A stretch of 64,000 bases of DNA from PALSA-1353 sp050014015 (lineage in GTDB: Bacteria > Planctomycetota > Phycisphaerae > Tepidisphaerales > Tepidisphaeraceae), in the NCBI GenBank assembly GCA_050014015.1, contig JBEKEC010000005.1, forward strand, positions 1 to 64,000, in the 5' to 3' direction. Positions 17,125 to 26,442 of the stretch are shown one piece after another. The translations under genes and the position numbers were made by a program. Position 1 is the stretch's first letter. Each line of letters opens with the position of its first letter. The notes beneath the pieces were generated by a model. It was not told the origin of the DNA. It saw nothing but the letters and a program-made list of their open reading frames with translations, and did no database searches.

Positions 17125-19641
17125 ATGTGGAACCTTGGCGAATATCGCAAACATCCGCAGCGCCTTGCAGACCATTTGCCCTGGGCGACGCTCATCGCGC
17201 CCGGCGTGATGCTCAACAAAGATGGCAGCTTGCAGAAAGCCATCGCATTTCGCGGGCCCGATCTGGACAGCTCAACACCATATGAGTTGGTCGCTGCGCG
17301 AGCGCGGATGAACAATGTGCTTCGCCGCCTCGGTTCCCACTGGTGCGTGCATGTCGAGGCGTCAAGGCGCCTGGCGCACGTCTATCCGGCTAGCGACTTC
17401 CCAAATACAGTTGCCGCGATGATCGATCAGGAGCGCCGTGATTCATTCACGGCGGACGCGATCCATTTTGAAAGTCAGTGCTTCATCACATTCACGTATC
17501 TGCCGCCAGCCGAAGGTATGACGCGGCTGGGCGATTTCTTTATCGATCGGCCCAACAACAAGGTGGATGGGCGGGTTTCATACCGGGCCCACTTCGATCA
17601 TTTCCTGGGGCAGGTGGATCAGATTGTGAATCTGATGGCGTCTTTCATGCCAGAAGTCCATCCATTGGACGATGGCGAGACGCTTACCTACCTGCATTCG
17701 TGCATCTCGGATCGGCGGCTGAACGTCGCCGTGCCGGACGTTCCGTTCTATCTGGATGAAATGATTACTGACCGGCCCCTGGCCGGCGGATTGTCGCCCC
17801 GGCTCGGCCGATTGTTTCTCAAGAGCGTCTCGATCCGCGCCTACGTCAATCGCACGCTTCCCTGCCTGCTGGACCGCCTGAACGAATTGCCGATCGAGTA
17901 CCGCTGGATCGGGCGTTACCTCCCGATGGATAAGACCGATGCCACGCGCCAATTGAACAAACTGCGCCGTCAGTGGTTCGCCAAGCGCAAAGGGATGGTG
18001 ACCCTGCTCAAAGAAGCCATCACCAAACAGGAATCCAAGCTGGAGGATTCCGACAGCTTGAACAAGTCGGAGGATGTGGACGACGCCTTGCAGGAACTCG
18101 GCGGCGATCACTGCTCATTCGGGGATTTCACGCTGACGATCACGGTTTGGGATGAGGATGAGCAAACCGCGACGGAAAAGGCTCGCGCCGTCCAACAAGT
18201 CGTGGACGGTGTGGGCCTGGTCACCGAAATCGAGGACTTCAACGCGGTCCAAGCCTGGATGGGAAGCCTGCCGGGCCACGCCTACGCGGATGTGCGCCGG
18301 CCGCTCATGTCGTCGCTGAATGTGTGTGACTTGGTGCCGCTCAGCGCCGTTTGGTCCGGACCTGCGCGGTGCGCCCATCTTAATGGACCGCCGCTCCTGG
18401 TCACGCGCACGAAGGGCTCGACGCCATTCCGACTGTCTCTGCATCAGGGCGATGTCGGCCACACGATCATTGCCGGTCCCACCGGCGCCGGCAAATCAAC
18501 GCTTCTGAATCTCCTGGCCTGCCAATGGCTGCGATACCCTGGCGCTCGCGTCTACATCTTCGACAAGGGCGCAAGCTGCCGCGCAATGACGCTGGCAATG
18601 AATGGCGACTTCTACGATCTCGGCGGCGACGGCACAGAGATTTGCTTCCAACCGCTTGCCGGCATCGACGAAGAATCGGAACTGGCCTGGGCGCAGGAAT
18701 GGGTTTCGGACCTGCTGCACCGGGAAAAGGCGGAGGTTACGCCGGCAAGGAAACAGGAACTATGGGGAGCGCTGAGCAACCTGGCTTCGATGCCGCGGCC
18801 GCAGCGCACCCTCAGCACGCTCCTGGGTCTCGTTCAGGATGCTGATGTGCGACAGGCAATGCGGAGCTACACGCTCGATGGTCCGCATGGGCGTCTACTC
18901 GATGCAAATCAAGACACTCTGACTGACGATGATGGCGAGCGCGGCGCGCGCTGGCAGGCGTTCGAGATGGAACATCTGATGCACAGCCGGTCGGCGCTAT
19001 TGCCGGTCCTGACGTATCTGTTCCGCCGTTTGGAAAAGCGTTTCGATGGCTCGCCCACGCTGATGATTCTCGATGAGGCGTGGCTATACCTGACTGAATC
19101 GCTCTTTGCCGCCAAGATCCGCGAATGGCTCAAGGTGCTGCGGAAGAAGAACGTCGCGGTCATCTTCGCCACGCAAAGCTTATCGGATATCGCCGATAGT
19201 CCGATCGCGCCGGCGATCATCGAAAACTGCCCGACGCGCATCTTTCTGCCCAACGGCAACGCGATGGAGGAGCGCACGCGAAAGGTCTACGAATCGTTCG
19301 GCCTGAACGAGCGCCAACTGCAAATCCTCCAGCAGTCGATTCCGAAAAAGGATTACTACTACCAAAGCCGCGAAGGCAACCGTCTCTTTGAGCTTGGCCT
19401 GGGTGAATTGGCGCTGGCCTTCTGCGCCGCCGGTTCGCCGCAGGATCAAGCGCGAATCACCTATGTGCTGAAAGAACACGCCCGCGAGGGCTTCGTCGCC
19501 GCTTACCTGAACGAACGGGGCCTCGGGCATTGGGCCGAGCGCCTGGGAACACTCAACACTGAAAGGAAAGATCATGACCAACTCATCCTTGAATTCAACG
19601 GCAATCCGGATGGTTCCGAAGCATCCGCCGCGGCATCGTAG
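17125..19641 (+). CDS. trbE: TrbE/VirB4-type mating-pair ATPase
   Basis: 838 residues, the usual VirB4/TrbE length. The N-terminal VirB4 domain is followed by a RecA-like ATPase. Walker A (GPTGAGKST) lies at about residues 450-458, and Walker B (LMILDEAWLYL) about 200 residues later, then FATQSLSDI. It powers pilus assembly and substrate transfer at the inner membrane. ATG 17125 has GGAGAT upstream. The 3' end overlaps the next gene by 68 nt in another frame, unusually long, with the next start carrying its own AAGGAA ribosome site. Confidence 0.95.
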   Translation: MWNLGEYRKHPQRLADHLPWATLIAPGVMLNKDGSLQKAIAFRGPDLDSSTPYELVAARARMNNVLRRLGSHWCVHVEASRRLAHVYPASDFPNTVAAMIDQERRDSFTADAIHFESQCFITFTYLPPAEGMTRLGDFFIDRPNNKVDGRVSYRAHFDHFLGQVDQIVNLMASFMPEVHPLDDGETLTYLHSCISDRRLNVAVPDVPFYLDEMITDRPLAGGLSPRLGRLFLKSVSIRAYVNRTLPCLLDRLNELPIEYRWIGRYLPMDKTDATRQLNKLRRQWFAKRKGMVTLLKEAITKQESKLEDSDSLNKSEDVDDALQELGGDHCSFGDFTLTITVWDEDEQTATEKARAVQQVVDGVGLVTEIEDFNAVQAWMGSLPGHAYADVRRPLMSSLNVCDLVPLSAVWSGPARCAHLNGPPLLVTRTKGSTPFRLSLHQGDVGHTIIAGPTGAGKSTLLNLLACQWLRYPGARVYIFDKGASCRAMTLAMNGDFYDLGGDGTEICFQPLAGIDEESELAWAQEWVSDLLHREKAEVTPARKQELWGALSNLASMPRPQRTLSTLLGLVQDADVRQAMRSYTLDGPHGRLLDANQDTLTDDDGERGARWQAFEMEHLMHSRSALLPVLTYLFRRLEKRFDGSPTLMILDEAWLYLTESLFAAKIREWLKVLRKKNVAVIFATQSLSDIADSPIAPAIIENCPTRIFLPNGNAMEERTRKVYESFGLNERQLQILQQSIPKKDYYYQSREGNRLFELGLGELALAFCAAGSPQDQARITYVLKEHAREGFVAAYLNERGLGHWAERLGTLNTERKDHDQLILEFNGNPDGSEASAAAS

Positions 19642-20356
19642 GCTTCTGGTGGCGGCGTTTCTTATCACCGGCGCGGCGATGGTGTTTGTTCCGGCGCGGC
19701 GGGCGGATGCCTTCCTGTTCGATATTGTCTTGGACCCAGCCAACTTGGTTGAGCATGTTTTGCAGGTGGTGGACCTTGGCGAGCAAATCGACGCGGTGGT
19801 CCAGGAAGTGGAGAACCAAGTCAAGGAACTGGAGCATCTTAACCTCAACGCCGTACCGAACATTGCGGGAATTGTCTCCGGCGTGGAAGGGCAACTGGAA
19901 TCCAGCCTCTACAGCACACCGAACCCGGCCAGCCAACTCGACACGCGCTATCCCGCGGATATGAGCAACGCCACCTGGGCGCAGTACCAGTCGGACGAAT
20001 CGACGTGGACGGATAACCAGCGCCAAGCGCTGGTGGAGAACCGTCAATTACAGAATCAGGTTTATCAGGACATGGATACGACGACCCAACAGGTACAGGA
20101 CATTGTTGATGCGTCCAATTCGGCTTCCGGCGAAACGTCCGCGATTCAGGCCCACAACGATCTGCTTGCGGTGGTTTCGGGTGAAATGGCCAAGCTGCAA
20201 TCCCTGAAACTGGCCCGATCCCGACTCAAAACTGAAAAACTGGCTCAACAGCAATCGGAGTTGTCGTATGCGGAAGCGGAACGGCAGCGGGTGCGCAGCG
20301 GTTGGGATAACCCGGCACCGCCGACGGAGACGGTCGCCGATCCGTTTCAGAACTGA
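19574..20356 (+). CDS. trbJ: TrbJ/VirB5-type secreted transfer protein, copy 1
   Basis: 260 residues. A positively charged N-terminus and hydrophobic segment (LLVAAFLITGAAMVFVPA) end at a plausible cleavage site ARRADA. The FDIVLDPANLVEHVLQV opening of the mature protein and the long coiled, Gln-rich helices are typical of TrbJ. VirB5-like proteins are minor pilus components involved in adhesion. It starts inside trbE. A paralogue follows at once, sharing the F-I-V-DP-N motif and DASNSASGETSAIQA-like block, so the gene was duplicated. Confidence 0.88.
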   Translation: MTNSSLNSTAIRMVPKHPPRHRRLLVAAFLITGAAMVFVPARRADAFLFDIVLDPANLVEHVLQVVDLGEQIDAVVQEVENQVKELEHLNLNAVPNIAGIVSGVEGQLESSLYSTPNPASQLDTRYPADMSNATWAQYQSDESTWTDNQRQALVENRQLQNQVYQDMDTTTQQVQDIVDASNSASGETSAIQAHNDLLAVVSGEMAKLQSLKLARSRLKTEKLAQQQSELSYAEAERQRVRSGWDNPAPPTETVADPFQN

Positions 20357-20408
20357 TCCACAACAGTAATCGAAGATCGAAAAAACTTTTGAACACAGGA
20401 GATTCGCC

Positions 20409-21143
20409 ATGACACGCTTGAGGAAACGAATTCTGATCGCGGCCGCCGCAGTAGCCGTGTTTGTGCCCGCAGCCGCCTTCGCGGATATCGTCTTTGATCC
20501 GACGAACTTTGCCGAAGCGGTACTCCAGGTGGCGGACGATGTGCAAATGGTTGATCAGCTCTACCAAGAGGTCACGAACGAAGTGGCCATGCTGAAAAGC
20601 TGGAACTTCACCCAGCTACCCGGAATTCTGCAAAGCATGAATATCTGGCAGCAGGTGTTCGGCCAGGCCGGTACAACCTACTCATCCACCAATCCCGGCA
20701 GCACGCTGAATAGCCAATATCCATCCGATCCGAGCAATTACGCGAATATGACGGATGCCAGCTTCCAGTCGATGGAAACCGGCTGGGACCAGGAAGAGCG
20801 CAACGTCCTGATTGAAAATCGCACGGTCCAGAACCAGACGTATCTGAACCTGCAACCGACCGCGCAGCGCATTCAATCCTATGTCGAACATTCCAATTCG
20901 GCGTCCGGCGCCACCTCCGCTATGCAGGCGGGCAATGAAGAAGTGGCGACGCTGGTGGCGCAGCTCCAAGCATTGCAGGCGCAGGAAATCACCGATGCTC
21001 GCGCCGAAGTGGAGCGTAATGCACAGGATCAGGCCGAACAAGCGTATGCGTTGCAGCAGCAACAGGCAGTTCGCGGTGATTGGGCGAATCCTCAGCAGCC
21101 AACCAGTTCCATGTCGAATGCTTTTCCCTTGGCAGGTCAGTAA
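20409..21143 (+). CDS. trbJ: TrbJ/VirB5-type secreted transfer protein, copy 2
   Basis: 244 residues with a clear signal peptide ending VPAAAFA-D. The mature start DIVFDPTNFAEAVLQV mirrors copy 1, and the block EHSNSASGATSAMQAGNEE parallels its counterpart. ATG 20409 follows an AGGAG ribosome site. Canonical trb operons carry one trbJ, so two copies in tandem may build a heteromeric pilus tip or offer variable surface receptors. Which copy matches the standard protein cannot be decided here. Confidence 0.87.
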   Translation: MTRLRKRILIAAAAVAVFVPAAAFADIVFDPTNFAEAVLQVADDVQMVDQLYQEVTNEVAMLKSWNFTQLPGILQSMNIWQQVFGQAGTTYSSTNPGSTLNSQYPSDPSNYANMTDASFQSMETGWDQEERNVLIENRTVQNQTYLNLQPTAQRIQSYVEHSNSASGATSAMQAGNEEVATLVAQLQALQAQEITDARAEVERNAQDQAEQAYALQQQQAVRGDWANPQQPTSSMSNAFPLAGQ

Positions 21144-21179
21144 CCACGGATGGACAGCGAGGAAAGGTCAGGTGATTCC

Positions 21180-22355
21180 ATGACGGCGATTCTGGCAGTT
21201 GATTTTGGCAACGGTGGTCCCGATCTCATCAACGATGTGGCCAACCAGTACATCAACGCGATCAACAGCGGCTTTGGGCTTATCAAGGGCGATGTTACGT
21301 GGGTTCTTAACGTCCTCATCATCCTGAGCATCATGTGGTCGGCGGCGCTGTGGGCGCTGAGCGATGACCATGTCATTGCCCATTTTGCGAGGAAAATCGT
21401 CTACATCGGCTTTTTTGCGTGGATCATCCAGAACTGGCAATCGCTGACGGACAAGCTCGCATCGTCCTTCATGAATCTCGGCCTCAAGGCCGGCGGATTC
21501 GAGGGCGCGAGCTACTACACGTCCCAGCCTGGGAACATCGCATACCTCGGGTACACGACGGCGCAGCCACTTATGGATCAGATCGCGCGACTGACCGGGC
21601 CGGTGGCGTTCTTCAAGAACATTGTCGAGATCATATTCCTCTTCCTTGCCGTCGCCGCGATCGTCGCCGCGTTCTGCGTCATCACCATTCAGGTCGTCGT
21701 CGCTGTGCTGACGTTCAAGTTCGGCAGCCTGGCGGCGTTCGTGCTGGTGCCGTTCGCCGTCCTGTCCAAAACAGCATTCATCGCCGAGCGCCCTTTGGGT
21801 TGGGTGGTCGGGTCCGGGGTGCGCCTGATGGTGCTGACGCTCGTACTTGGCGTGGGCAACAACATCTTCCAATCACTCAAGGTGCCGGCAGGCCAGACCG
21901 TCACGACATACCAGGCCTTTTGCATCGCCCTGGCGGCGCTACTTCTCATGGCGCTTTCGCTGGTCGCCTCGCGCCTGGCCACTGACATGATTATCGGCGG
22001 CCCGAGCCTGGGCGTCGGCACGGCGATCAATACGACCGCGGCGGCGATCAACACAACCACTGCCGCCGGTCGGTCCCGCGCCGCCGTCATGGCCGTCAAG
22101 ATGGCGGCGGCAGTGCCGACGAAAGGCGCGATGCTGGTCGCGTCGGCGGGAACGGCTGTTGTCCGAAAGATCACCGGCGGCAGTGGCAGCGCGGGCAATA
22201 AGACGGGAGCAACCGCCGCATCGGTTGTGTCTGGCTCAACTGCCGCGCCAGCGGGCAGCACCACGACGGCCGCGAATACGGCCAGCCGCGTGCCAGGGTC
22301 AAGCTCGCCAAAAGGAACGAGCGGTCCAACCAACACAGGAGGGGCTCCAACATGA
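21180..22355 (+). CDS. trbL: TrbL/VirB6-type polytopic membrane channel protein
   Basis: 391 residues from ATG 21180, preferred over ATG 21150 because AGGTGA precedes it. At least five hydrophobic segments lie between residues 35 and 280. The rest is an Ala/Thr/Ser/Gly-rich low-complexity tail, as in TrbL proteins. VirB6/TrbL forms part of the inner-membrane translocation pore. Its stop overlaps the trbF start by 4 nt. Confidence 0.92.
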   Translation: MTAILAVDFGNGGPDLINDVANQYINAINSGFGLIKGDVTWVLNVLIILSIMWSAALWALSDDHVIAHFARKIVYIGFFAWIIQNWQSLTDKLASSFMNLGLKAGGFEGASYYTSQPGNIAYLGYTTAQPLMDQIARLTGPVAFFKNIVEIIFLFLAVAAIVAAFCVITIQVVVAVLTFKFGSLAAFVLVPFAVLSKTAFIAERPLGWVVGSGVRLMVLTLVLGVGNNIFQSLKVPAGQTVTTYQAFCIALAALLLMALSLVASRLATDMIIGGPSLGVGTAINTTAAAINTTTAAGRSRAAVMAVKMAAAVPTKGAMLVASAGTAVVRKITGGSGSAGNKTGATAASVVSGSTAAPAGSTTTAANTASRVPGSSSPKGTSGPTNTGGAPT

Positions 22356-23140
22356 GTTTTCCCAATATGACAACCAGTTATGGCAAGAACGGCGCTTCGG
22401 GCGACAGTCACAATCCCTATGCTCGTGCCGCCGCGGCGTGGGATGAACGGATCGGATCGGCGCGCGTGCAAGCACGCAACTGGCGCTACATCGCGTTTGC
22501 TTCGATGGCGATCGCGTTGATCTCCACCAGCGGCGCCGTCGTCCTTGGCGTCAAGAAGCAGGTCGCCACCTATGTCGTTGAAGTGGACAAGGCTGGGATG
22601 CCGGGTCGGATCACGCTGGCCAGCGCGCCATATCAACCGGCGACAGCCCAAGTTGGCTACTTCGTTGGCGAAGTCGTCCATCTGGTGCGCGAGCGTCCGC
22701 TCGATCCCGTCGTGATGCGCCAGCAGTGGACCAAGGCGTACCAGTTCCTCGCCGGCCCAGCGGTCAATGCGATGAACGAATACGCTGCATCCGACGCCGG
22801 CATGAAAAATCTGCCCGGCGAGGGCGCGACCGCCCGTACCGTCGAAATCAGCAGCATCCTTCAAAAAGCCAACGACACCTTTCAGGTGCGTTGGGTCGAG
22901 ACGACCTATTCCAACGGCCTCCGCCGATCGCGCGAGGAATACACGGGGCTTTTTCAGGTCAAATTGATGCCCCCACGGGATGAGTCGGATTCGTTCAAGA
23001 ACCCCATTGGCGTCTACATCACGAACTTCACCTGGAGCCGGGAGTTTTCGGGCGCTGTGATGCGCGACGATGGTTTACGCACGACGCCAAATCCCGCCGC
23101 TCTCAATCCAAACAACCCTGACAACGGAGATAGGCCATGA
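22352..23140 (+). CDS. trbF: TrbF/VirB8-type inner-membrane assembly factor
   Basis: 262 residues with a cytoplasmic N-terminus (NPYARAAAAWDERIGSA), one membrane helix (YIAFASMAIALISTSGAVVLG) and a periplasmic VirB8-like domain. The domain includes VVEVDKAGMPG, FV-EVVHLVRERPLDPVV and WVETTYSNGL. VirB8 proteins nucleate assembly of the transfer channel. ATGA overlaps occur at both ends, with trbL and trbG. Confidence 0.94.
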   Translation: MSFPNMTTSYGKNGASGDSHNPYARAAAAWDERIGSARVQARNWRYIAFASMAIALISTSGAVVLGVKKQVATYVVEVDKAGMPGRITLASAPYQPATAQVGYFVGEVVHLVRERPLDPVVMRQQWTKAYQFLAGPAVNAMNEYAASDAGMKNLPGEGATARTVEISSILQKANDTFQVRWVETTYSNGLRRSREEYTGLFQVKLMPPRDESDSFKNPIGVYITNFTWSREFSGAVMRDDGLRTTPNPAALNPNNPDNGDRP

Positions 23141-24141
23141 ACTACCGAAAGCCCTTGTTGCTGTGCGGCTTCATCATAACCACATTAGCGGTTGGCGGCT
23201 GCGAAGTGTGCGAAACGCCAACAGTGCCGGTGATGCCGGACCCGCGCCTGAAACCGGCGGCGCTGATGCCCGATGACTTCGGGAACGTCCCAAGAATCGT
23301 TGAGGTCAAAGTGCCGGTGGCGAGTCCGCAGCTTCGTCCCATTGGCGTCGGTAATAACGCGCCGGTCGCCCAAACTGGCACTGCGGCAATCGCGGCGGCA
23401 AAAGCGGGCGCGACTACGCAGCCAACAACGGATGGCTTCCTGAATGCCATTCAGTATTACGACTACGCGCCGGGTGTCGTCTATACGGCCGTCACTTCGC
23501 CTGGATACGTCACCACCATTACGCTGCGCCCCGGTGAGAAGCTCACCACCGCCGCAGCCGGCGACACGGTAAGGTGGATCGTAGACAGCGTGCAATCTGG
23601 TTCGGGCGAAACGGCACAGACGCTTTTGCTCGTCAAGCCGCGAAAGGCGGGATTGCAAACGAATCTGCTCATCACCACCGACCAACGAATCTACACGCTG
23701 GACCTGACCAGCATTGATACGGGCGTTTACCACACCATGATCGCCTGGAACTATCCCTTTGGGGATGTCGTGATGATCCGGAATCAGGTCGCCGCACAGC
23801 AGGCGGCAGCGCAAGCAACGGTTGCGACCGGCTTGGATCTGTCCAAGGCCAACTTTAATTACCTCATCCTGCGGCAAAAGCATTCGGCGACACCGCCCTG
23901 GTGTCCGCTGCGCGCCTTCGATGACGGGCAAAAGACGTACATCCAGTTTCCGTCGAAAGTGACCGTGACCGAAGCGCCGCCATTGTTCGTGATGGGGCGC
24001 AACGGCGACGCGCAGCTCGTCAACTACCGGGTCAAAGGCGACTGGTACATCGTCGATCGACTGTTCGATAAGGCTGAACTGCGCCTGGGCCAAGCACCCC
24101 AAACCATCGTGGCGATCGTGCGCGCCGATGCCAAAGACTGA
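23137..24141 (+). CDS. trbG: TrbG/VirB9-type outer-membrane core protein
   Basis: 334 residues. The N-terminal hydrophobic segment ends in VGGC, a possible lipoprotein cleavage site. The VirB9 domain follows: VVYTAVTSPGYVTTITLRPGE, TLLLVKPRKAGLQTNLLITT, YTLDL and, near the C-terminus, KTYIQFPSKV. VirB9/TrbG forms the outer ring of the secretion core with TrbI. It overlaps trbF by 4 nt and is followed by trbI after 11 nt. Confidence 0.93.
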   Translation: MNYRKPLLLCGFIITTLAVGGCEVCETPTVPVMPDPRLKPAALMPDDFGNVPRIVEVKVPVASPQLRPIGVGNNAPVAQTGTAAIAAAKAGATTQPTTDGFLNAIQYYDYAPGVVYTAVTSPGYVTTITLRPGEKLTTAAAGDTVRWIVDSVQSGSGETAQTLLLVKPRKAGLQTNLLITTDQRIYTLDLTSIDTGVYHTMIAWNYPFGDVVMIRNQVAAQQAAAQATVATGLDLSKANFNYLILRQKHSATPPWCPLRAFDDGQKTYIQFPSKVTVTEAPPLFVMGRNGDAQLVNYRVKGDWYIVDRLFDKAELRLGQAPQTIVAIVRADAKD

Positions 24142-24152
24142 GGAGAAAGGCA

Positions 24153-25478
24153 ATGATTCCCAACAATACATCCAATGCGGGACAAGCGTCACAACCAACC
24201 GGAAACGATGAAGAGCGGATCAGCATTCGCGGCACGCCGCTGCCGGTCACACGGGTCAGTCGCCGGGCCATATTGCTGACGGCTGTCTTCGGCGCCTCGC
24301 TTGGCCTGGTCGTCCTGATGCTTGGCTTCGGCGACCATAGTGCGCCGCGTAAAGACGGACCCGCCGATGAAAATGCGATCCGTCCGTCGGGGCCGATTGA
24401 ATCCGTGAAAGACCTGCCCCAGGACTATTCATTCGATGTGAATCGCCTGGGCACTGGTTATGACGGCTTGAGCGGACTATCGACTCCGGCAACCCGTCCA
24501 GCGGGACCGTCTGCCCAGGATCAGGCTCTCGCACAGGCGATGCGCGAGCTCGCCGAACAACGGCGAAAGATGCTGGAACAGCAGCAGAAGGAACAGCAAG
24601 CGGCGCTCGATTCGCCGCTACTGTTTGGTGGGGCCAAGTCAACTTCGTCATCAACAACATCTACGGGGATGGCCTCGGGTCCAGCGACGATGCCGACCAT
24701 AGTGATGCTCGGCCCCGGTTCTAATCGCACCGGGATGATGGACGCTGGCATGATGGGCGCTGGTGGTGGAGATCAGAACGTCAATGGACCCGATACTGGA
24801 CCCTCCGGTGGTGCCATTCAAAACCATCAGCAGGAGAAGGAAGCGTTTTTGACTCAAGGGGCGGCGGTCGAGCCTTACCTGTCCAAGCCGCTGCTCAATC
24901 CGATCTCCAAATATGAATTGAAAGCCGGCAGCGTCATTCCCGGCGCTTTGGTGACAGCGATCAACACGGATCTGCCCGGTGAAGTGATCGGCCAGGTGAC
25001 GGAGAACGTCTACGATACCGTCACTGGCAATTACCTATTGATTCCGCAAGGCTCGAAGCTGCTTGGCAAATATCAGAGCCTCGTCACCAACGGCCAAAAC
25101 CGAGCGCTGGTTGTGTGGCAACGGCTGATCTATCCGAACGGCAACTCGATCGTGCTGGACGGAATGCCGGGGACGGATGAAGCCGGACAAGCCGGGCTAC
25201 AGGATAAGGTCGATTACCACCTGGACAAGCTGGCGGAAGCGACGGCATTGACCACGGCCCTCGCCTATGGCGGTAACTTGGCTCGCAATCCCAATAGCAG
25301 CAGTGGCAACAATGGCCAAGACGTGGTTGGCGATACTGTGGCTCAACAAGTCAATCGGATCGGCGAGAAAGTAATTGACCGCGAACTCGACGTACAGCCG
25401 ACCATCACCATCCGGCAGGGCTGGCCCCTGCGCGTCCTCGTGAACAAAGACATGATCCTGGAACCGTATGTCCCTTGA
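24153..25478 (+). CDS. trbI: TrbI/VirB10-type core scaffold protein
   Basis: 441 residues with a short cytoplasmic N-terminus, one membrane helix near residues 38-58, a Pro/Ala/Gln-rich linker, and the conserved VirB10 C-terminal domain. That domain contains YELKAGSVIPGALVTAINTDLPG, LLIPQGSKLLGKYQS and TIRQGWPLRVLVNKDM. VirB10 spans the envelope and transmits energy to the outer ring. AGGAGAAAGG precedes its ATG. It completes the trbC-I series. Confidence 0.95.
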   Translation: MIPNNTSNAGQASQPTGNDEERISIRGTPLPVTRVSRRAILLTAVFGASLGLVVLMLGFGDHSAPRKDGPADENAIRPSGPIESVKDLPQDYSFDVNRLGTGYDGLSGLSTPATRPAGPSAQDQALAQAMRELAEQRRKMLEQQQKEQQAALDSPLLFGGAKSTSSSTTSTGMASGPATMPTIVMLGPGSNRTGMMDAGMMGAGGGDQNVNGPDTGPSGGAIQNHQQEKEAFLTQGAAVEPYLSKPLLNPISKYELKAGSVIPGALVTAINTDLPGEVIGQVTENVYDTVTGNYLLIPQGSKLLGKYQSLVTNGQNRALVVWQRLIYPNGNSIVLDGMPGTDEAGQAGLQDKVDYHLDKLAEATALTTALAYGGNLARNPNSSSGNNGQDVVGDTVAQQVNRIGEKVIDRELDVQPTITIRQGWPLRVLVNKDMILEPYVP

Positions 25479-25495
25479 CGTTGACGGAGATACCC

Positions 25496-25780
25496 ATGCC
25501 TGAGATTGCATTGCATCCGTTCCACCAGACAACTCGCGTGAAGTTGACCGTAGAAATCAATCACGAACTGGCGCATGACCTGGAGCGTTACAAGGCGTTT
25601 TACAAACAGGCGTATGGCGCGGACGTGTCGGAAAGCGATCTCCTTCGCGAAATGGCCCGCCGTTTCATGGACGGCGACCGGGAGTTCCAAGTCGCCAAAC
25701 ACGGCCTCAAGCCGCGCTTGCGTGGCTCTCGGCGCTCCGCCGCGCCAGACCCGGCATCGGTGCCAAAGGAGCAACCATGA
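25496..25780 (+). CDS. DUF2274-family small protein after trbI
   Basis: 94 residues from ATG 25496, which has GGAGAT upstream; a TTG at 25475 is less likely because it lacks one. The segment RVKLTVEINHELAHDLERYKAF, the ESDLLREMARRFMDGDREF region and the basic end match DUF2274, a family nearly always located directly after trbI in trb-type elements. Its function is unknown. The first half looks like an RHH-type strand-helix pattern, so a regulatory role is possible. Confidence 0.78.
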   Translation: MPEIALHPFHQTTRVKLTVEINHELAHDLERYKAFYKQAYGADVSESDLLREMARRFMDGDREFQVAKHGLKPRLRGSRRSAAPDPASVPKEQP

Positions 25781-26070
25781 TCGCCGCCACCGCAACATTT
25801 GCCGTATTCAAACGCCAATCGTCACCGACCACGATTCAAGTCGTGACGATCCTCACGGACCTGGCGGATATCCGGCCTCACGACGCGATCGCGCCGGCGT
25901 TGCCGACGTATGACGAGGCCGTGCGCATCGCGACGGAGCGAGGCTTGGCGCGGGAGCCGCGGATCGGATTCCTCAAACAATTCGGCGTGGCCGAGTTCGT
26001 GCCCGTCTCTGAGCGCATCGTGTGCGGGACGCCGGAAGAACTCGATTCTCTCGCTGCCGCAATGACCTAA
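25777..26070 (+). CDS. Hypothetical protein, last gene of the trb operon
   Basis: 97 residues, coupled to the DUF2274 gene by an ATGA overlap. No family recognised. It has no signal peptide or membrane segment. The sequence is compact with mixed strands and helices (TFAVFKRQSSPTTIQVVTIL, DEAVRIATERGL), suggesting a small cytoplasmic protein. Codon use looks like that of its neighbours. Confidence 0.65.
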   Translation: MIAATATFAVFKRQSSPTTIQVVTILTDLADIRPHDAIAPALPTYDEAVRIATERGLAREPRIGFLKQFGVAEFVPVSERIVCGTPEELDSLAAAMT

Positions 26071-26100
26071 GAACCTAATCACTCTCATCGGAGGTGCCAC

Positions 26101-26397
26101 ATGGCACAAGCAATCAGCAACGCAAACAAAACTGAGAAGACGGCGAACCGCCCCGTTCACACCGTACGGTACGGCGCTGTCCGTGCCGCGATCTGGCGAA
26201 ATGTGGTGGACAACGGCAATGCATCGCGGCCGCTCTATTGCGTGACGTTCAGCAGATCATACAAGGACGGTGAGAAGCAGTGGAAGGAAAGTGCCAGCTT
26301 CGGTGTCGATGACTTGTTGCTTCTCGCCAAAGCTGCGGATGAAACTCATACTTGGATTGCACGACAAAGATCTGCTGACGCAACTTCTACCAATTGA
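26101..26397 (+). CDS. Conserved small mobile-element protein, paralogue of 51978-52256
   Basis: 98 residues with GGAGG seven bases before the ATG. The core VRYGAVRAAIWRN, LYCVTFSRSYKDGEKQWKES and VDDLLLLAKAADETHTWI closely parallels the protein at 51978-52256. I recall similar 80-100 residue proteins as common but uncharacterised genes of plasmids and integrative elements. The gene ends 45 bp before the first CRISPR repeat, so the CRISPR locus was inserted directly downstream. Function unknown. Confidence 0.75.
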   Translation: MAQAISNANKTEKTANRPVHTVRYGAVRAAIWRNVVDNGNASRPLYCVTFSRSYKDGEKQWKESASFGVDDLLLLAKAADETHTWIARQRSADATSTN

Positions 26398-26442
26398 ATG
26401 CGCGTCAACTACCTACTAACAAATTGCGTGGGGTACGCGGCT

